Below are positions 8,444 through 17,212 of a stretch of DNA of 64,000 bases, one piece after another. This DNA comes from Sphaerisporangium fuscum (lineage in GTDB: Bacteria; Actinomycetota; Actinomycetes; Streptosporangiales; Streptosporangiaceae). The stretch covers positions 168,795-232,794 of the forward strand of contig NZ_JAHDTF010000017.1 in the NCBI RefSeq assembly GCF_018531465.1, given 5' to 3'. The notes below the pieces were generated by a model. That model ran no database searches. It was not told where the DNA came from and saw only the letters and a program-made list of their open reading frames with translations. The stretch's first letter is position 1. Each line of letters begins with the position of its first letter. Position numbers and translations under genes: made by a program.

Positions 8444-9013
8444 ATGGTGAGTGCCCAGTCCGGCGCCGTACTTCTCGCGTGCGCCGCCGTGCTCGTGGCC
8501 GCCGTGGTCGTGGCGGCCCTGCTCGTACGCAGGGCGTCCACCCATCGCGCGCCGAAGGCGTCCGTCCCCGGGCGCCGGACGTCCCGGCCGTCCCGCAGGC
8601 GGGGGGCCAGGCCCCCGGCGGGGCCGGGGCGCCGTACGCCGTCCGTCCACTCCCGCCCGCCGAGCCCGGCCTGGGAGTCGCGGCCCGCCCCCGGCCAGAT
8701 CTGGTGGGCCGACGTCCCCTACTCCGACGGCTCCGGCTCCAAGGTCCGCCCCTGCCTGGTCGTGCGGACGCACCCGCGCGGCGCGGAGGTGCTGAAGATC
8801 ACCAGTCAGGACAAGTCGCAGCGCGACGACCACTTCCCGATCCCCACCAGGAGCTGGGACCGCGACGCGGTCAAGGACAGCTGGCTCGACGTGTCCGAGC
8901 CCCACTTCGTGGCCGACCGCGGCTTCAGGAACCTCGCCGCCAAGGCCTGCGACGCCCGTACGTGGCAGCGGGTCACCCGCGTCCAGGCCACCGGCTGGGT
9001 CTACGACGACTGA
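8444..9013 (+). CDS. Membrane-tethered PemK/MazF-like toxin-fold protein
   Basis: This 189-aa protein starts at ATG 8444. Residues 8-29 form a membrane helix. Residues 30-80 are a basic, Pro/Arg-rich linker. Residues 82-189 carry a PemK/MazF (CcdB-fold) domain recognisable by PGQIWWADVPYSDGSGSKVRP followed directly by CLVV, and by the later ITSQDKS strand. MazF-fold proteins are usually soluble ribosome-independent mRNases encoded next to an antitoxin. Here there is no antitoxin ORF and the domain is anchored to the membrane, so this may be a domesticated or regulatory version. Its catalytic competence cannot be judged from sequence alone. Confidence 0.72.
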   Translation: MVSAQSGAVLLACAAVLVAAVVVAALLVRRASTHRAPKASVPGRRTSRPSRRRGARPPAGPGRRTPSVHSRPPSPAWESRPAPGQIWWADVPYSDGSGSKVRPCLVVRTHPRGAEVLKITSQDKSQRDDHFPIPTRSWDRDAVKDSWLDVSEPHFVADRGFRNLAAKACDARTWQRVTRVQATGWVYDD

Positions 9014-9105
9014 GCCGGCTGTTATGTCGAAAATCGGTGGATATGCCGGGTGGGTCTGGTCGATGATGCCGGACTGAAGCTCCGCAAACGCATCTCGGGG
9101 GACAT

Positions 9106-9975
9106 GTGGAACCGATCTTCGCTGACCATGCGAGCGCCGTCGACGTGCGGGTCCGCCGGCTGACCTTGGACGACCTGCGCGACTGCCTGCTGCTGGCCAT
9201 CGACCGCCAGTGGCTCCCCGAGGAGGCCAAGTGGCGGCTGCTCTTCGAGGTCGGCGAGGTCTACGGCATCGACGACCCGGCCGGCGGCCTCGCCGGGACG
9301 GTCGTGCTGACCCGGTACGGCGCCACCCTCGCCGCCGTCAGCATGGTGCTGGTGGCGTCCCGCCACGGGCGCAGGGGCCTCGGGCGGCGGCTCATGGAGC
9401 ACGTCCTGGCGCGGGCCGGTCAGGCGACGGTGTTCCTCACCGCCACCGAGTACGGGCGTGGGCTGTACGAGAAGGTGGGCTTCGAGACGATCGGCAAGGT
9501 CGTCACGCACACCGGCCGCCTGAGCCTCCAGCCGGAGGACTTCAAGCACAGTGGCGTCCGCCCGGCGCACGAAGGGGACGTGGCGGCCGCCGTCGCCCTC
9601 GACGCGCACGCCTCGGGTGCCCCGCGCGAGAAGGTCATCACCCGGTTGTTCACCTTCGCCGAGCGGTTGCGCGTCGTGGAGCGTGACAACGAGATCGTCG
9701 GGTTCGGGGCCGCGTGGCGCAACATCGACACGGTCGTCGTCGGGCCCGTGGTGGCCGGCGACACGGCCACGGCCCGGGCGCTGGTCACCGAGCTCGTCAG
9801 CGACGCGCACGGGCAGGTCCGCCTCGACCTGGACACACGGCACGCCGAGCTGACGGCCTGGGCGGCCTCCCGGGGCCTGTCCCCGGCCTTCTCGACCGCC
9901 CTGATGGTGCGCAACGGCCCGCTCCCCGGCGCCCGCGACCACCTGTTCGCCCCGGTCATGGTCGCTTTGGGGTGA
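9106..9975 (+). CDS. GNAT-family N-acetyltransferase
   Basis: This 289-aa protein uses GTG 9106. The N-terminal half is a complete GNAT fold with the acetyl-CoA loop RHGRRGLGRRLMEHVL (about residues 85-100). A second, degenerate GNAT-like half follows (HEGDVAAAVALDAHAS to the C-terminus), as in the tandem-GNAT family. The substrate is unknown. The 3' end overlaps the convergent small gene 9956-10075 by 20 nt. Confidence 0.8.
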   Translation: MEPIFADHASAVDVRVRRLTLDDLRDCLLLAIDRQWLPEEAKWRLLFEVGEVYGIDDPAGGLAGTVVLTRYGATLAAVSMVLVASRHGRRGLGRRLMEHVLARAGQATVFLTATEYGRGLYEKVGFETIGKVVTHTGRLSLQPEDFKHSGVRPAHEGDVAAAVALDAHASGAPREKVITRLFTFAERLRVVERDNEIVGFGAAWRNIDTVVVGPVVAGDTATARALVTELVSDAHGQVRLDLDTRHAELTAWAASRGLSPAFSTALMVRNGPLPGARDHLFAPVMVALG

Positions 9976-10075
9976 AGAATTCGGACGGCGCCCAGTCCCG
10001 GCCGTCCCTGCTGTCGACCCCCACCAGGGGGCCGGCCAGGGCGAGGAGCACGAGCAGCACCACCATCACGATCAT
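9956..10075 (-). CDS. 39-aa single-pass membrane peptide
   Basis: A short ORF starts at ATG 10075, six nucleotides after a strong GGAGG. It encodes one hydrophobic helix (MIVMVVLLVLLALAGPLVG) followed by a polar tail containing VDSRDGRDW. Similar minimal membrane peptides with an SRDGRDW-type tail seem familiar from actinobacteria, but I could not check this. It is divergent from the MocR gene, sharing a 132-bp promoter region, and overlaps the 3' end of the GNAT gene. It may be controlled by the MocR regulator. Confidence 0.6.
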   Translation of the reverse strand: MIVMVVLLVLLALAGPLVGVDSRDGRDWAPSEFFTPKRP

Positions 10076-10123
10076 CTCGACCTCCGCCGCATACGGGGTT
10101 CCGGGTTTTTGGTCCCGCCCCTT

Positions 10124-10204
10124 CCTTTGGCCTCCAAGTCTTTGGCAAAGTGGACGGCGGATCCCAGGGCCAATAAGGGGAACTTTCAAGGGCCAATGAG
10201 GTGA
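10124..10204. promoter_or_regulatory. Candidate MocR operator: direct and inverted TTGGCC/GGCCAA repeats
   Basis: AGGGCCAATAAGG (10166-10178) and AGGGCCAATGAGG (10189-10201) are direct repeats 23 bp apart. Inverted half-sites TTTGGCC and CTTTGGCAAAG occur just upstream (about 10126-10150). MocR regulators typically bind spaced direct repeats in their own divergent promoter. The second repeat overlaps the ribosome binding site of the regulator gene, which suggests autoregulation. Confidence 0.5.
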
Positions 10205-10207
10205 CGA

Positions 10208-11698
10208 ATGGACGAGCCCGGCACGTTTCGGCCTACCGAGAGCGACGTGATCGACGCCTTCGCCGGATGGGCGACCGGCACCGGGCCGCTCTACCGCCGC
10301 CTCGCCGACGGCATCCGCAAGGCCATCCAGGAGGGCACGCTGCCACCCGGGCAGCGCATGCCCCCGGAACGCCGGCTGGCCACGGTGCTGCGCGTCAGCC
10401 GTACCACCGTCGTCGCCGCCTACGAGGCGTTGCGCGACGCGGGGCTGATCGAGAGCCGCCGGGGGAGCGGCACACAGGTGGCCCGGAACGCCCTCCGGCG
10501 CCCGCCCCTCACCGACGGGCGGGTCCCCGGCGGTAAGGCCACCTCGATCTACCAGCGCCTCATCGACGGCCCCGCCGACCTGATCTCCCTCACCTGCTCG
10601 GCCGAGGGCGCCGTCCCGGAGCTGGCCGTAGCCCTGCGCGAGCTGGCCGGGGGCGACCTGTCCGTCCTGCTCGACGAGCCCGGCTACCACCCCACCGGGC
10701 TTCCGGAACTGCGCGAGGCCATCGCCGCCTACCTCGCCGACACCGGGCTGCCCACCGCCCCCGACCAGATCCTCGTCACGACCGGGGCGCACCAGGCGCT
10801 CGCGTTGGTCTCCGAGCTGTACCTCCGGCCCGGCGGCGCCGCCCTGACCGAGTCGCCGAGCTGGCCGTGCTGCCTCGACCTGTTCCGGGCGCGTGGAGCT
10901 CTCATCGAGACGGTGCCCCTGGACGACGAGGGCCCCGACGTCCGGGCCCTGGCGGAGGCCCTCGCCGCCCGCAGGCCCGACCTGATCTACCTCATGCCCA
11001 CCTTCCACAACCCCACCGGGCTGCTGACCTCGGCCGCCCGGCGGCGGCGTGTCGCCGAGATCGCCGCCAGGTACGACGTCCCGATCCTGGAGGACAACGC
11101 CTACATCGCCCGGACCTGCCTGGACGCGACCCCGAGCCTGCTGGCGGCGTACGCGCCCCGGGGCGCGGAGGTGCTGTCGGCCGGGTCTCTCGCGAAGGTG
11201 ATCTGGGCGGGGCTGCGCATCGGCTGGGTACGCGGGCCCGCGGAGATCATCGAACGGCTCGCGCGGCGCAAGGCCCTGGCCGACCTCGGCAGCCCTGTCA
11301 TCGAGCAACTGCTGGCGGCTCGGCTCGTCCCACAGATGTCCCGCATCCAGGCCGCCCGCGCGCCCGTTCGCGAGGCCCGCCTCGACCACATCGAGAAGCT
11401 GCTGCGGGAACGGCTGCCGTCCTGGCGCTGGCGCCGGCCCGACGGCGGCAGCGGGCTGTGGATCGAGCTGCCGGGGGTCGACGCGACCGAGTTCGCCCAC
11501 GTGGCCCTGCGTCACGGCGTCGAGGTCGTGCCGGGCGCCACCACCGACCCCACCGGCACCCACGACCGCTACATGCGCGTCCCGTTCACCTACAGCGTCG
11601 AGGTCCTCGACCGCCTGGTGGACCGCCTGGAGCGCGCCTGGTCCGAAATCACCCGCCACGGCCCCCTCGAACCCCACCACGCCCAGATGGTGGTGTGA
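10208..11698 (+). CDS. MocR-family PLP-dependent transcriptional regulator (GntR HTH + class I aminotransferase)
   Basis: This 496-aa protein has a GntR winged helix at residues ~25-95 (LPPGQRMPPERRLATVLRVS then TTVVAAYEALRDAGLI). A fold-type I aminotransferase domain follows, with the Schiff-base lysine at Lys330 (SAGSLAKVIWAGLRIGW). MocR proteins sense PLP or amino acid-PLP adducts and regulate vitamin B6, GABA or taurine genes. No pdxST lies nearby; the only divergent partner is the 39-aa membrane peptide. The ligand is therefore unknown. Confidence 0.87.
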   Translation: MDEPGTFRPTESDVIDAFAGWATGTGPLYRRLADGIRKAIQEGTLPPGQRMPPERRLATVLRVSRTTVVAAYEALRDAGLIESRRGSGTQVARNALRRPPLTDGRVPGGKATSIYQRLIDGPADLISLTCSAEGAVPELAVALRELAGGDLSVLLDEPGYHPTGLPELREAIAAYLADTGLPTAPDQILVTTGAHQALALVSELYLRPGGAALTESPSWPCCLDLFRARGALIETVPLDDEGPDVRALAEALAARRPDLIYLMPTFHNPTGLLTSAARRRRVAEIAARYDVPILEDNAYIARTCLDATPSLLAAYAPRGAEVLSAGSLAKVIWAGLRIGWVRGPAEIIERLARRKALADLGSPVIEQLLAARLVPQMSRIQAARAPVREARLDHIEKLLRERLPSWRWRRPDGGSGLWIELPGVDATEFAHVALRHGVEVVPGATTDPTGTHDRYMRVPFTYSVEVLDRLVDRLERAWSEITRHGPLEPHHAQMVV

Positions 11699-11723
11699 TG
11701 TCGCGTGTGGCCCGGTTCGCGGG

Positions 11724-12812
11724 TCACTCCGAGTCGGGTTCCTGTCGCCGTTCGGGCCGGGAGTGCAGGGCCAGGGGGACGTGCCTGAGGTTCTTGTGCG
11801 GGAAGCGGCGCCGGGCGTGGTCCTCCGCGGGCGAGCCAGGGGCGACGTACAGGGTCTCGACCTTGTCCTGCAGGGGGCGCAGAACCTGGTCCATGAACTC
11901 CTTGCGGTCGTCGAGATACGGCGGCAGGACGTCCTCACCCGCCGGGCAGACCGCCATGCAATACGCGGCCTTGTAGCTCGCCTTGAAGGACAGGCTCTGC
12001 CACATCGAGGCGTTCTCGGAGTCGGTCACCCGTGAGCGGAACTCGGGCCCGTCGGTGCTGTCGGCCACGGTCTCGGCCCAGTCGGTGAACCCGCCCATGA
12101 ACTCCCGGTAGTTGTGGGTGAAGCAGGCCAGGAAGTCGAAGCCACCGTCCTTCTTGATCGCGCCGATCGGACAGGCCGCGACGCACAGCTTGCACTCCAG
12201 GCAGGGGTTGTAGTCGATCGGCTCGCCGTACCGGCTGACCTCGGCGTCCACCAGGAGCGTCGCGAGGAGGACGAAGTTGCCGAACCTCGGGTGGATGACG
12301 TTGCGGTGCACCCCCATCGCGCCGAGCCCCGCCGCCACCGCGACGGTCTTGTGGGCGACCACCCAGATGCGGCCCGGGTAGCCCTCCATCTCCATCGGGA
12401 AGGTGGCCGACGGGTTGATCGCGCGGTGGCCGGCGTCCTGGAGCGCCTGGACGATCGTGCGGGCCGCGTCGTTGACGATCTCGCCCGACCGGTGGAACTC
12501 CTGGTTGGCCACGCTGCGGGCCGGCGATCGCACGTTGTCCCTGTTCATGCGCACCACCAGTGAGATCAGGGTGCGGGTGCCGGGGAGCGCGGCGAGCACG
12601 TGCGGCCGTTCGCCCGCGAGGTCCGGATGGTCCAGCGGGACGGCGGCCACGTCGTCGGCGCCCGCGTCGAGGCACAACTGGCGCAGCCAGTCCGCGTCGA
12701 TCACTTCGACGGGATCCCGGGGAGAGGCGGCGCGCCGGGCCCGTACGGCCCGCACCGATGGATGGGCTTCGAGCCTGGCCGGCAATGTGGGCCGGTCCTG
12801 CCGCTGTGTCAC
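11724..12812 (-). CDS. Reductive-dehalogenase/QueG-like 4Fe-4S protein
   Basis: This 362-aa protein starts at GTG 12812 behind GGGAGG. A start upstream at 12881 would put coding sequence into the divergent promoter. It contains a ferredoxin-type motif CLECKLCVAACPIGAI and a second cysteine cluster CMAVCPAGED near the C-terminus. The N-terminal domain resembles the corrinoid-binding region of epoxyqueuosine reductase and reductive dehalogenases. There is no Tat signal, so it is cytoplasmic, unlike respiratory dehalogenases. Divergence from an HxlR regulator suggests induction by redox stress or an aromatic/electrophile signal. The precise reaction is unknown. Confidence 0.72.
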   Translation of the reverse strand: MTQRQDRPTLPARLEAHPSVRAVRARRAASPRDPVEVIDADWLRQLCLDAGADDVAAVPLDHPDLAGERPHVLAALPGTRTLISLVVRMNRDNVRSPARSVANQEFHRSGEIVNDAARTIVQALQDAGHRAINPSATFPMEMEGYPGRIWVVAHKTVAVAAGLGAMGVHRNVIHPRFGNFVLLATLLVDAEVSRYGEPIDYNPCLECKLCVAACPIGAIKKDGGFDFLACFTHNYREFMGGFTDWAETVADSTDGPEFRSRVTDSENASMWQSLSFKASYKAAYCMAVCPAGEDVLPPYLDDRKEFMDQVLRPLQDKVETLYVAPGSPAEDHARRRFPHKNLRHVPLALHSRPERRQEPDSE

Positions 12813-12863
12813 GGTTCCCTCCCGCGTCAGGCACTCCACGTGCGTGTCGTTACCGGTATATCG

Positions 12864-12944
12864 AGGTAAGTTGGATTTCACAACCCACTAGGTGCTGACG
12901 GCTTGTTCGTCGGAGTGGTCATCGCGGGCAGGTAGGTTGGAATT
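12864..12944. promoter_or_regulatory. Divergent promoter with direct repeats, candidate HxlR sites
   Basis: AGGTAAGTTGGATTT (12864-12878) recurs as AGGTAGGTTGGAATT (12930-12944), matching at 13 of 15 positions. GTTG(N7)CAAC also forms a short dyad at 12870-12884. The repeats lie between the Fe-S protein (starts 12812) and the HxlR gene (starts 13004). Confidence 0.4.
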
Positions 12945-13003
12945 CCGGACCGACGGGCGGATGAGATCCCGTTCGCCGGTCGCGGTCGACCGGGAGGTGG
13001 ACG

Positions 13004-13441
13004 GTGGCCGGACACGGCCGAGAGTGCTCGATCGCCAACGCCCTTGGGGTGATCGGCGAGCGCTGGAGCCTGCTCGCCATGCGCGAGATCATGCTGGGCG
13101 AGCGCAGGTTCGACCAGATCGCCCGTAACACCGGCGCCAGCCGTGACATCCTCGCCACCAGGCTGCGCAAGCTGGTCGAGGCGGGCGTCCTCGAGAAGCG
13201 GCAGTACGAACGGCATCCGCCGCGCTACGAGTACGTCCCCACCGAGGCGGGCCGGGCCCTTCATCCGATCCTGCTCAACCTCATGGAGTGGGGCGACCGC
13301 TACGTCACCGACGGCCCCGCGCCGACGGCCTGGCGGCACTCCTGCGGAGCCGAGTTCCACCCGAAGACCGTCTGCGCCGACTGCGCCGAACCTCTCACCG
13401 AATCAGACATCACCACCATCCGCCTCGGCCCGGTCCACTGA
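13004..13441 (+). CDS. HxlR-family winged-helix transcriptional regulator
   Basis: This 145-aa protein starts at GTG 13004 behind GGGAGG. It has the HxlR fold: CSIANALGVIGERWSLLAMR with the redox-capable N-terminal Cys, then GERRFDQIARNTGASRDILA and an EKRQYERHPPRYEY wing. The C-terminus adds a CGAEFHPKTVCADC four-Cys cluster that may bind zinc. Probable target: the divergent Fe-S protein gene. Confidence 0.85.
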   Translation: MAGHGRECSIANALGVIGERWSLLAMREIMLGERRFDQIARNTGASRDILATRLRKLVEAGVLEKRQYERHPPRYEYVPTEAGRALHPILLNLMEWGDRYVTDGPAPTAWRHSCGAEFHPKTVCADCAEPLTESDITTIRLGPVH

Positions 13442-13469
13442 CCACCCCGCACAGCGCCCCGGGCGGCCC

Positions 13470-13503
13470 CCGCCGTACACCGGCGCCGGCTTCGCCGTAC
13501 ACC
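13470..13503. repeat. Inverted, diverged copy of the 34-bp repeat
   Basis: This 34-bp stretch is nearly the reverse complement of the unit repeated at 13663-13764, sharing the CGGCGCCGG core, the TTCGCCG segment and the CCGCCGTAC end. It starts just after the HxlR stop codon. Confidence 0.5.
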
Positions 13504-13662
13504 TCCCCGCCGCCCCGGCGCCGAGTGGAGAGCAGCGGACCGCGTGCGGGTTGGGCCGGGGTGCGGTGGCCGGGGGGAGAGCGGGCGCGGAGCGGGTGGA
13601 GGACGGGCAGGGGGCTCCGTTGTCGGGGGCGCTCTTGTTCCGGCGCCGCGTCGATGGGACGC

Positions 13663-13771
13663 GGTGCGGCGAATCCGGCGCCGTCGTACGGCGGTCGGTG
13701 CGGCGAATCCGGCGCCGTCGTACGGCGGTCGGTGCGGCGAATCCGGCGCCGTTGTACGGCGGTCGGTGCGG
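13663..13771. repeat. Tandem repeat, 34-bp unit, about 3.2 copies
   Basis: Units begin at 13663, 13697 and 13731 and a partial unit at 13765. They are identical apart from one C-to-T change in unit 3. Each holds a palindromic CGGCGCCG core and a CGTACGGCGG block. The ~485-bp gap between HxlR and AdnA otherwise shows no credible gene; the ORFs through it are repeat-driven shadows. Confidence 0.85.
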
Positions 13772-13926
13772 TTCTTCGTCCGGGCTTCGTCTGTTATGCG
13801 TGTCACTTCCAAAATGCGGAAGTAGCCCCCGATAAGCTGGTTCGTCGCTCGCGGTGGAGATCCACCCGGAGCCGTACCGGTCGAGTCGGCACGATCTACG
13901 TGTGTGGTCTGGTGGAATAGCGTGTT

Positions 13927-16900
13927 GTGAGTGGTCAGACCTACCGTCTGGTGCGTCGGGGAATCGCGGGGCAGGCGATGCCTCCTGCTCTCGACGAGCA
14001 CCAGCGGGCGGTCGTACGCCACCAGGCAGGTCCGCTGCTCGTGCTCGCGGGCCCCGGCACCGGCAAGACCACCACCATCGTCGAGAGCGTGGTCGACCGG
14101 GTCGAGCGCCGCGGGGTCGACCCCGAGCGGGTGCTCGTGCTCACCTTCAGCCGCAAGGCGGCCGAGGAGCTGCGCGAGCGTATCACCGCCCGCATGCGCC
14201 GCACCACGCGAACGCCCCTCGCCCTCACCTTCCACAGCTACGCCTACGCCCTGCTGCGCCGCGAGGCCGTCCTCGCGGGGGAGGCCCCGCCGCGCCTGCT
14301 CACCGGCCCCGAGCAACTGCTGGAGATCCGCCGCCTCCTCCACGGCGAGCTGGAGGACGGCGCCCGCCACTGGCCGTCCGACATGCGCGAGGCCCTGAAG
14401 ACCCGGGGGTTCGCCGAGGAGCTGCGCGACTTCCTGGCGCGGGGCGCCGAGCGCGGGCTCGACGGCGAGGATCTCGTGGTGCTCGGCCGCGAGCACGGCC
14501 GGGCCGACTGGGTGGCGGCCGGCCGGTTCGCCTACCGCTACGCCGACCGTTTCGACCTCGACCCGACGCCGGCGCTCGACTACTCCGAGCTGATCCGCGC
14601 CGCCGCCGGGCTGCTGCGCGACCCCGACGTCCGCATGCGGGAGCGTTCGGCGTACGACGTGGTCTTCGTCGACGAATACCAGGACACCGACCCGGCGCAG
14701 GAGTTCCTGCTCCAGCAGCTCGCCGGGGACGGCCGCGACCTGATCGCCGTCGGCGACCCCGACCAGTCGATCTACGGTTTCCGTGGCGCCGACGTGCGCG
14801 GCATCCTCAACTTCCCCGAGCGGTTCCGCCGCGCCGACGGCCAAGAGGCCCCCGTCGTCGCCCTGCGCGTGTGCCGCCGCAGCGGCGCCGAGCTGCTGGC
14901 GGCCTCCCGCCGCGTGGCGTCCCGGCTGCCCGTCCCGCCGTCCACCCGGCTCTCCCACGGCGACGACCACCGCGGCCTGACCCCCGCCAAGGGCGCCGAC
15001 CCGGGCGAGGTGCGGATGCTGCTGGCCGACAGCGAGACGCAGGAGGCCGCCGTCGTCGCCGACACCCTGCGCCGCGCCCACCTGCTCGAAGGGGTGCCCT
15101 GGTCGCGCATGGCCGTGCTGGTGCGTTCGGCGAGCCGGCAGGTGCCGATGCTGCGCCGCGCCCTGGTCACCGCGGGCGTGCCCGTCGTCGTGGCGGGCGA
15201 CGAGGTGCCGCTCGTCCAGGAACCCGGCGTGCGCCCGCTGGTCACCGTGCTCCGGGTGGCGCTCCACCCCGGCACGCTGGACGTCGCCACCGCCGAGGAG
15301 CTCCTCACCGGTCCCATCGGCGGCACCGACGCCATCGGCGTGCGCCGCCTGCGCCGGGCGCTGCGGGTCGCCGAGCTGGAGGCCTCGGCCCTCGATGACG
15401 GCACCCTGCCCATGCCACCGCGCTCGTCCGACGAGCTGCTGATCGCCGCCGTCCGCGACGCCCGCGAGCTGATCCCCGTCGAGGAGTACATCGGGGCCTG
15501 CGCCAGGCGCGTGGCGGCGCTGATCGGCGTGGCCCGCGAGGCCGTACGCCGCGGCGACACCGCCGAGGAGGCCCTGTGGGCCATCTGGCAGGCCTCCGGC
15601 CTCGCCGAACGGTGGACCGAGGCCAGCCTCGCCGGTGGCGCCCGGGGGGCGCAGGCCGACCGCGACCTCGACGCCGTGGTCGCGCTGTTCGACTACGCCG
15701 CCCGCTTCGTCGACCGCCTCCCGCACGCCGGGGCCGAGGTGTTCCTCGACGACCTGGCCTCCCAGGAGATCGCGGGCAGTTCGCTGGCCGAGCACGCCCC
15801 CGACGGCGAGGCCGTGCGCATCCTGACCGCCCACCGCTCCAAGGGCCTGGAGTGGGACGTCGTGGTGGTGGCGGGCGTACAGGAGGGCGTCTGGCCCGAC
15901 CTGCGGCTGCGCGGCTCGCTGCTCGGCGTGGAGGAGCTGGTCGAGCTGGCCGAGGGGTCGGCCCTCGACGGCGACGACGCGGCCGCCGCCGCCCTGGCCT
16001 CCAAGCTGCTCGCCGAGGAGCGGCGGCTGTTCTACGTCGCCGCGACCCGCGCCCGCCGCCGCCTGGTGGTCACGGCCGTGGGCGGCGACGACACCGACGA
16101 GCGGCCCTCCCGGTTCCTCTCCGAGCTGCTGCCCGGCGCGGCGGAGGAGGCCGCCGTCGACGAGCGGGCGCGGTGGCTGAGCATGTCGTCCCTGGTCGCC
16201 GACCTGCGCGCGGCTGTCTGCGACCCGACCAGGCCCGAGGCGATGCGCAGGGCCGCCGCCGGTCACCTCGCCCGGCTCGCCCGCGCCGGGGTGCCGGGCG
16301 CCCATCCCGACGAGTGGTACGCCCTGACGCCGATCTCCGACGACCGCCCGCTCAGCTGGCCCGAGAACATCGTCCGCGTGTCCCCGTCGGCGGTGGAGAA
16401 CTTCACCAAGTGCGGGCTGCGCTGGCTGCTGGAGACGGCGGTGGGGGCGTCCGGCACCGACATGTCCCGCAGCCTCGGCAGCGTCATCCACGCCCTCGCC
16501 GTGCTGGCCGCGGCGGGGCAGGAGGGCGACGCGCTCGGCAAGCGGCTCGACGAGATCTGGGACGACCTCGACTTCGGCGGCGTCTGGTTCAACCGCAAGC
16601 AGCGCAAGGTGGCCGAGCAGATGGTCTCCCGGTTCCTCACCTGGCACGAGCAGAACCCCAGGGAGCTCGTCGCGGTCGAGGAGGCGTTCACCGCCGAGCT
16701 GTCCCCGGGGGTGCACATCCGGGGCCGCGTCGACCGGGTCGAGCGCGACGGCGAGGGCCGCGCGGTGATCATCGACATCAAGACCGGCACCACCAAGCCG
16801 TCCGACCAGGATCTCGACCGCCACCCGCAGCTCGGGGTGTACCAGCTCGCCACGCTGCTCGGCGCCTTCGAGCGTCACGGCATGACCGAGCCGGGCGGCG

Positions 16901-17124
16901 CCGCGCTGGTGCAGGTCGGCAAGGCGGCCGGCAAGGACGCCAAGGAGCAGCGCCAGGGCGCCCTCGGCGACGACCCCGAGCCCGGGTGGGCCCGCGAGCT
17001 CGTCGAGACCGTCGCCACCGGCATGGCGGCGGGCGTGTTCACGGCCAAGGTGAACGACGGCTGCCGCACCTGCGCCGCCAAGGCGAGCTGCCCGGTGAAC
17101 GACAGTGGGAGCCAGGTGTGCTAG
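13927..17124 (+). CDS. adnA: AdnA-like subunit of the AdnAB helicase-nuclease
   Basis: This 1065-aa protein has a UvrD/SF1 motor with Walker A LAGPGTGKTTT (near residue 45), VFVDEYQDTDPAQ (Walker B) and GDPDQSIYGFRGAD. A C-terminal RecB-family nuclease carries VIIDIKTGTTKPSD. A lone Cys (FTKCGLRW) plus CRTCAAKASC at the C-terminus give a four-Cys pattern like AddB-type Fe-S nucleases. It pairs with the next gene to form a double-motor, double-nuclease end-resection machine as in mycobacteria. The start is GTG 13927; ATG 13978 is an alternative with a plausible binding site. Confidence 0.88.
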   Translation: MSGQTYRLVRRGIAGQAMPPALDEHQRAVVRHQAGPLLVLAGPGTGKTTTIVESVVDRVERRGVDPERVLVLTFSRKAAEELRERITARMRRTTRTPLALTFHSYAYALLRREAVLAGEAPPRLLTGPEQLLEIRRLLHGELEDGARHWPSDMREALKTRGFAEELRDFLARGAERGLDGEDLVVLGREHGRADWVAAGRFAYRYADRFDLDPTPALDYSELIRAAAGLLRDPDVRMRERSAYDVVFVDEYQDTDPAQEFLLQQLAGDGRDLIAVGDPDQSIYGFRGADVRGILNFPERFRRADGQEAPVVALRVCRRSGAELLAASRRVASRLPVPPSTRLSHGDDHRGLTPAKGADPGEVRMLLADSETQEAAVVADTLRRAHLLEGVPWSRMAVLVRSASRQVPMLRRALVTAGVPVVVAGDEVPLVQEPGVRPLVTVLRVALHPGTLDVATAEELLTGPIGGTDAIGVRRLRRALRVAELEASALDDGTLPMPPRSSDELLIAAVRDARELIPVEEYIGACARRVAALIGVAREAVRRGDTAEEALWAIWQASGLAERWTEASLAGGARGAQADRDLDAVVALFDYAARFVDRLPHAGAEVFLDDLASQEIAGSSLAEHAPDGEAVRILTAHRSKGLEWDVVVVAGVQEGVWPDLRLRGSLLGVEELVELAEGSALDGDDAAAAALASKLLAEERRLFYVAATRARRRLVVTAVGGDDTDERPSRFLSELLPGAAEEAAVDERARWLSMSSLVADLRAAVCDPTRPEAMRRAAAGHLARLARAGVPGAHPDEWYALTPISDDRPLSWPENIVRVSPSAVENFTKCGLRWLLETAVGASGTDMSRSLGSVIHALAVLAAAGQEGDALGKRLDEIWDDLDFGGVWFNRKQRKVAEQMVSRFLTWHEQNPRELVAVEEAFTAELSPGVHIRGRVDRVERDGEGRAVIIDIKTGTTKPSDQDLDRHPQLGVYQLATLLGAFERHGMTEPGGAALVQVGKAAGKDAKEQRQGALGDDPEPGWARELVETVATGMAAGVFTAKVNDGCRTCAAKASCPVNDSGSQVC

Positions 17125-17212
17125 CCGAAACTCGGATCTCCCTGGCCAGACGCTCCACGCGGCCCGGCACCACCAGTGGCCGGTCCCGGCCGGCGAAGGC
17201 GATGGGCGAAAG

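Noticed and set aside
8444..9013. Complete PemIK/MazEF toxin-antitoxin pair
   Set aside because: No antitoxin-like ORF with a ribosome site lies on either side.
13470..13771. CRISPR array
   Set aside because: Units are contiguous with no spacers, only about three copies exist, and there are no cas genes.
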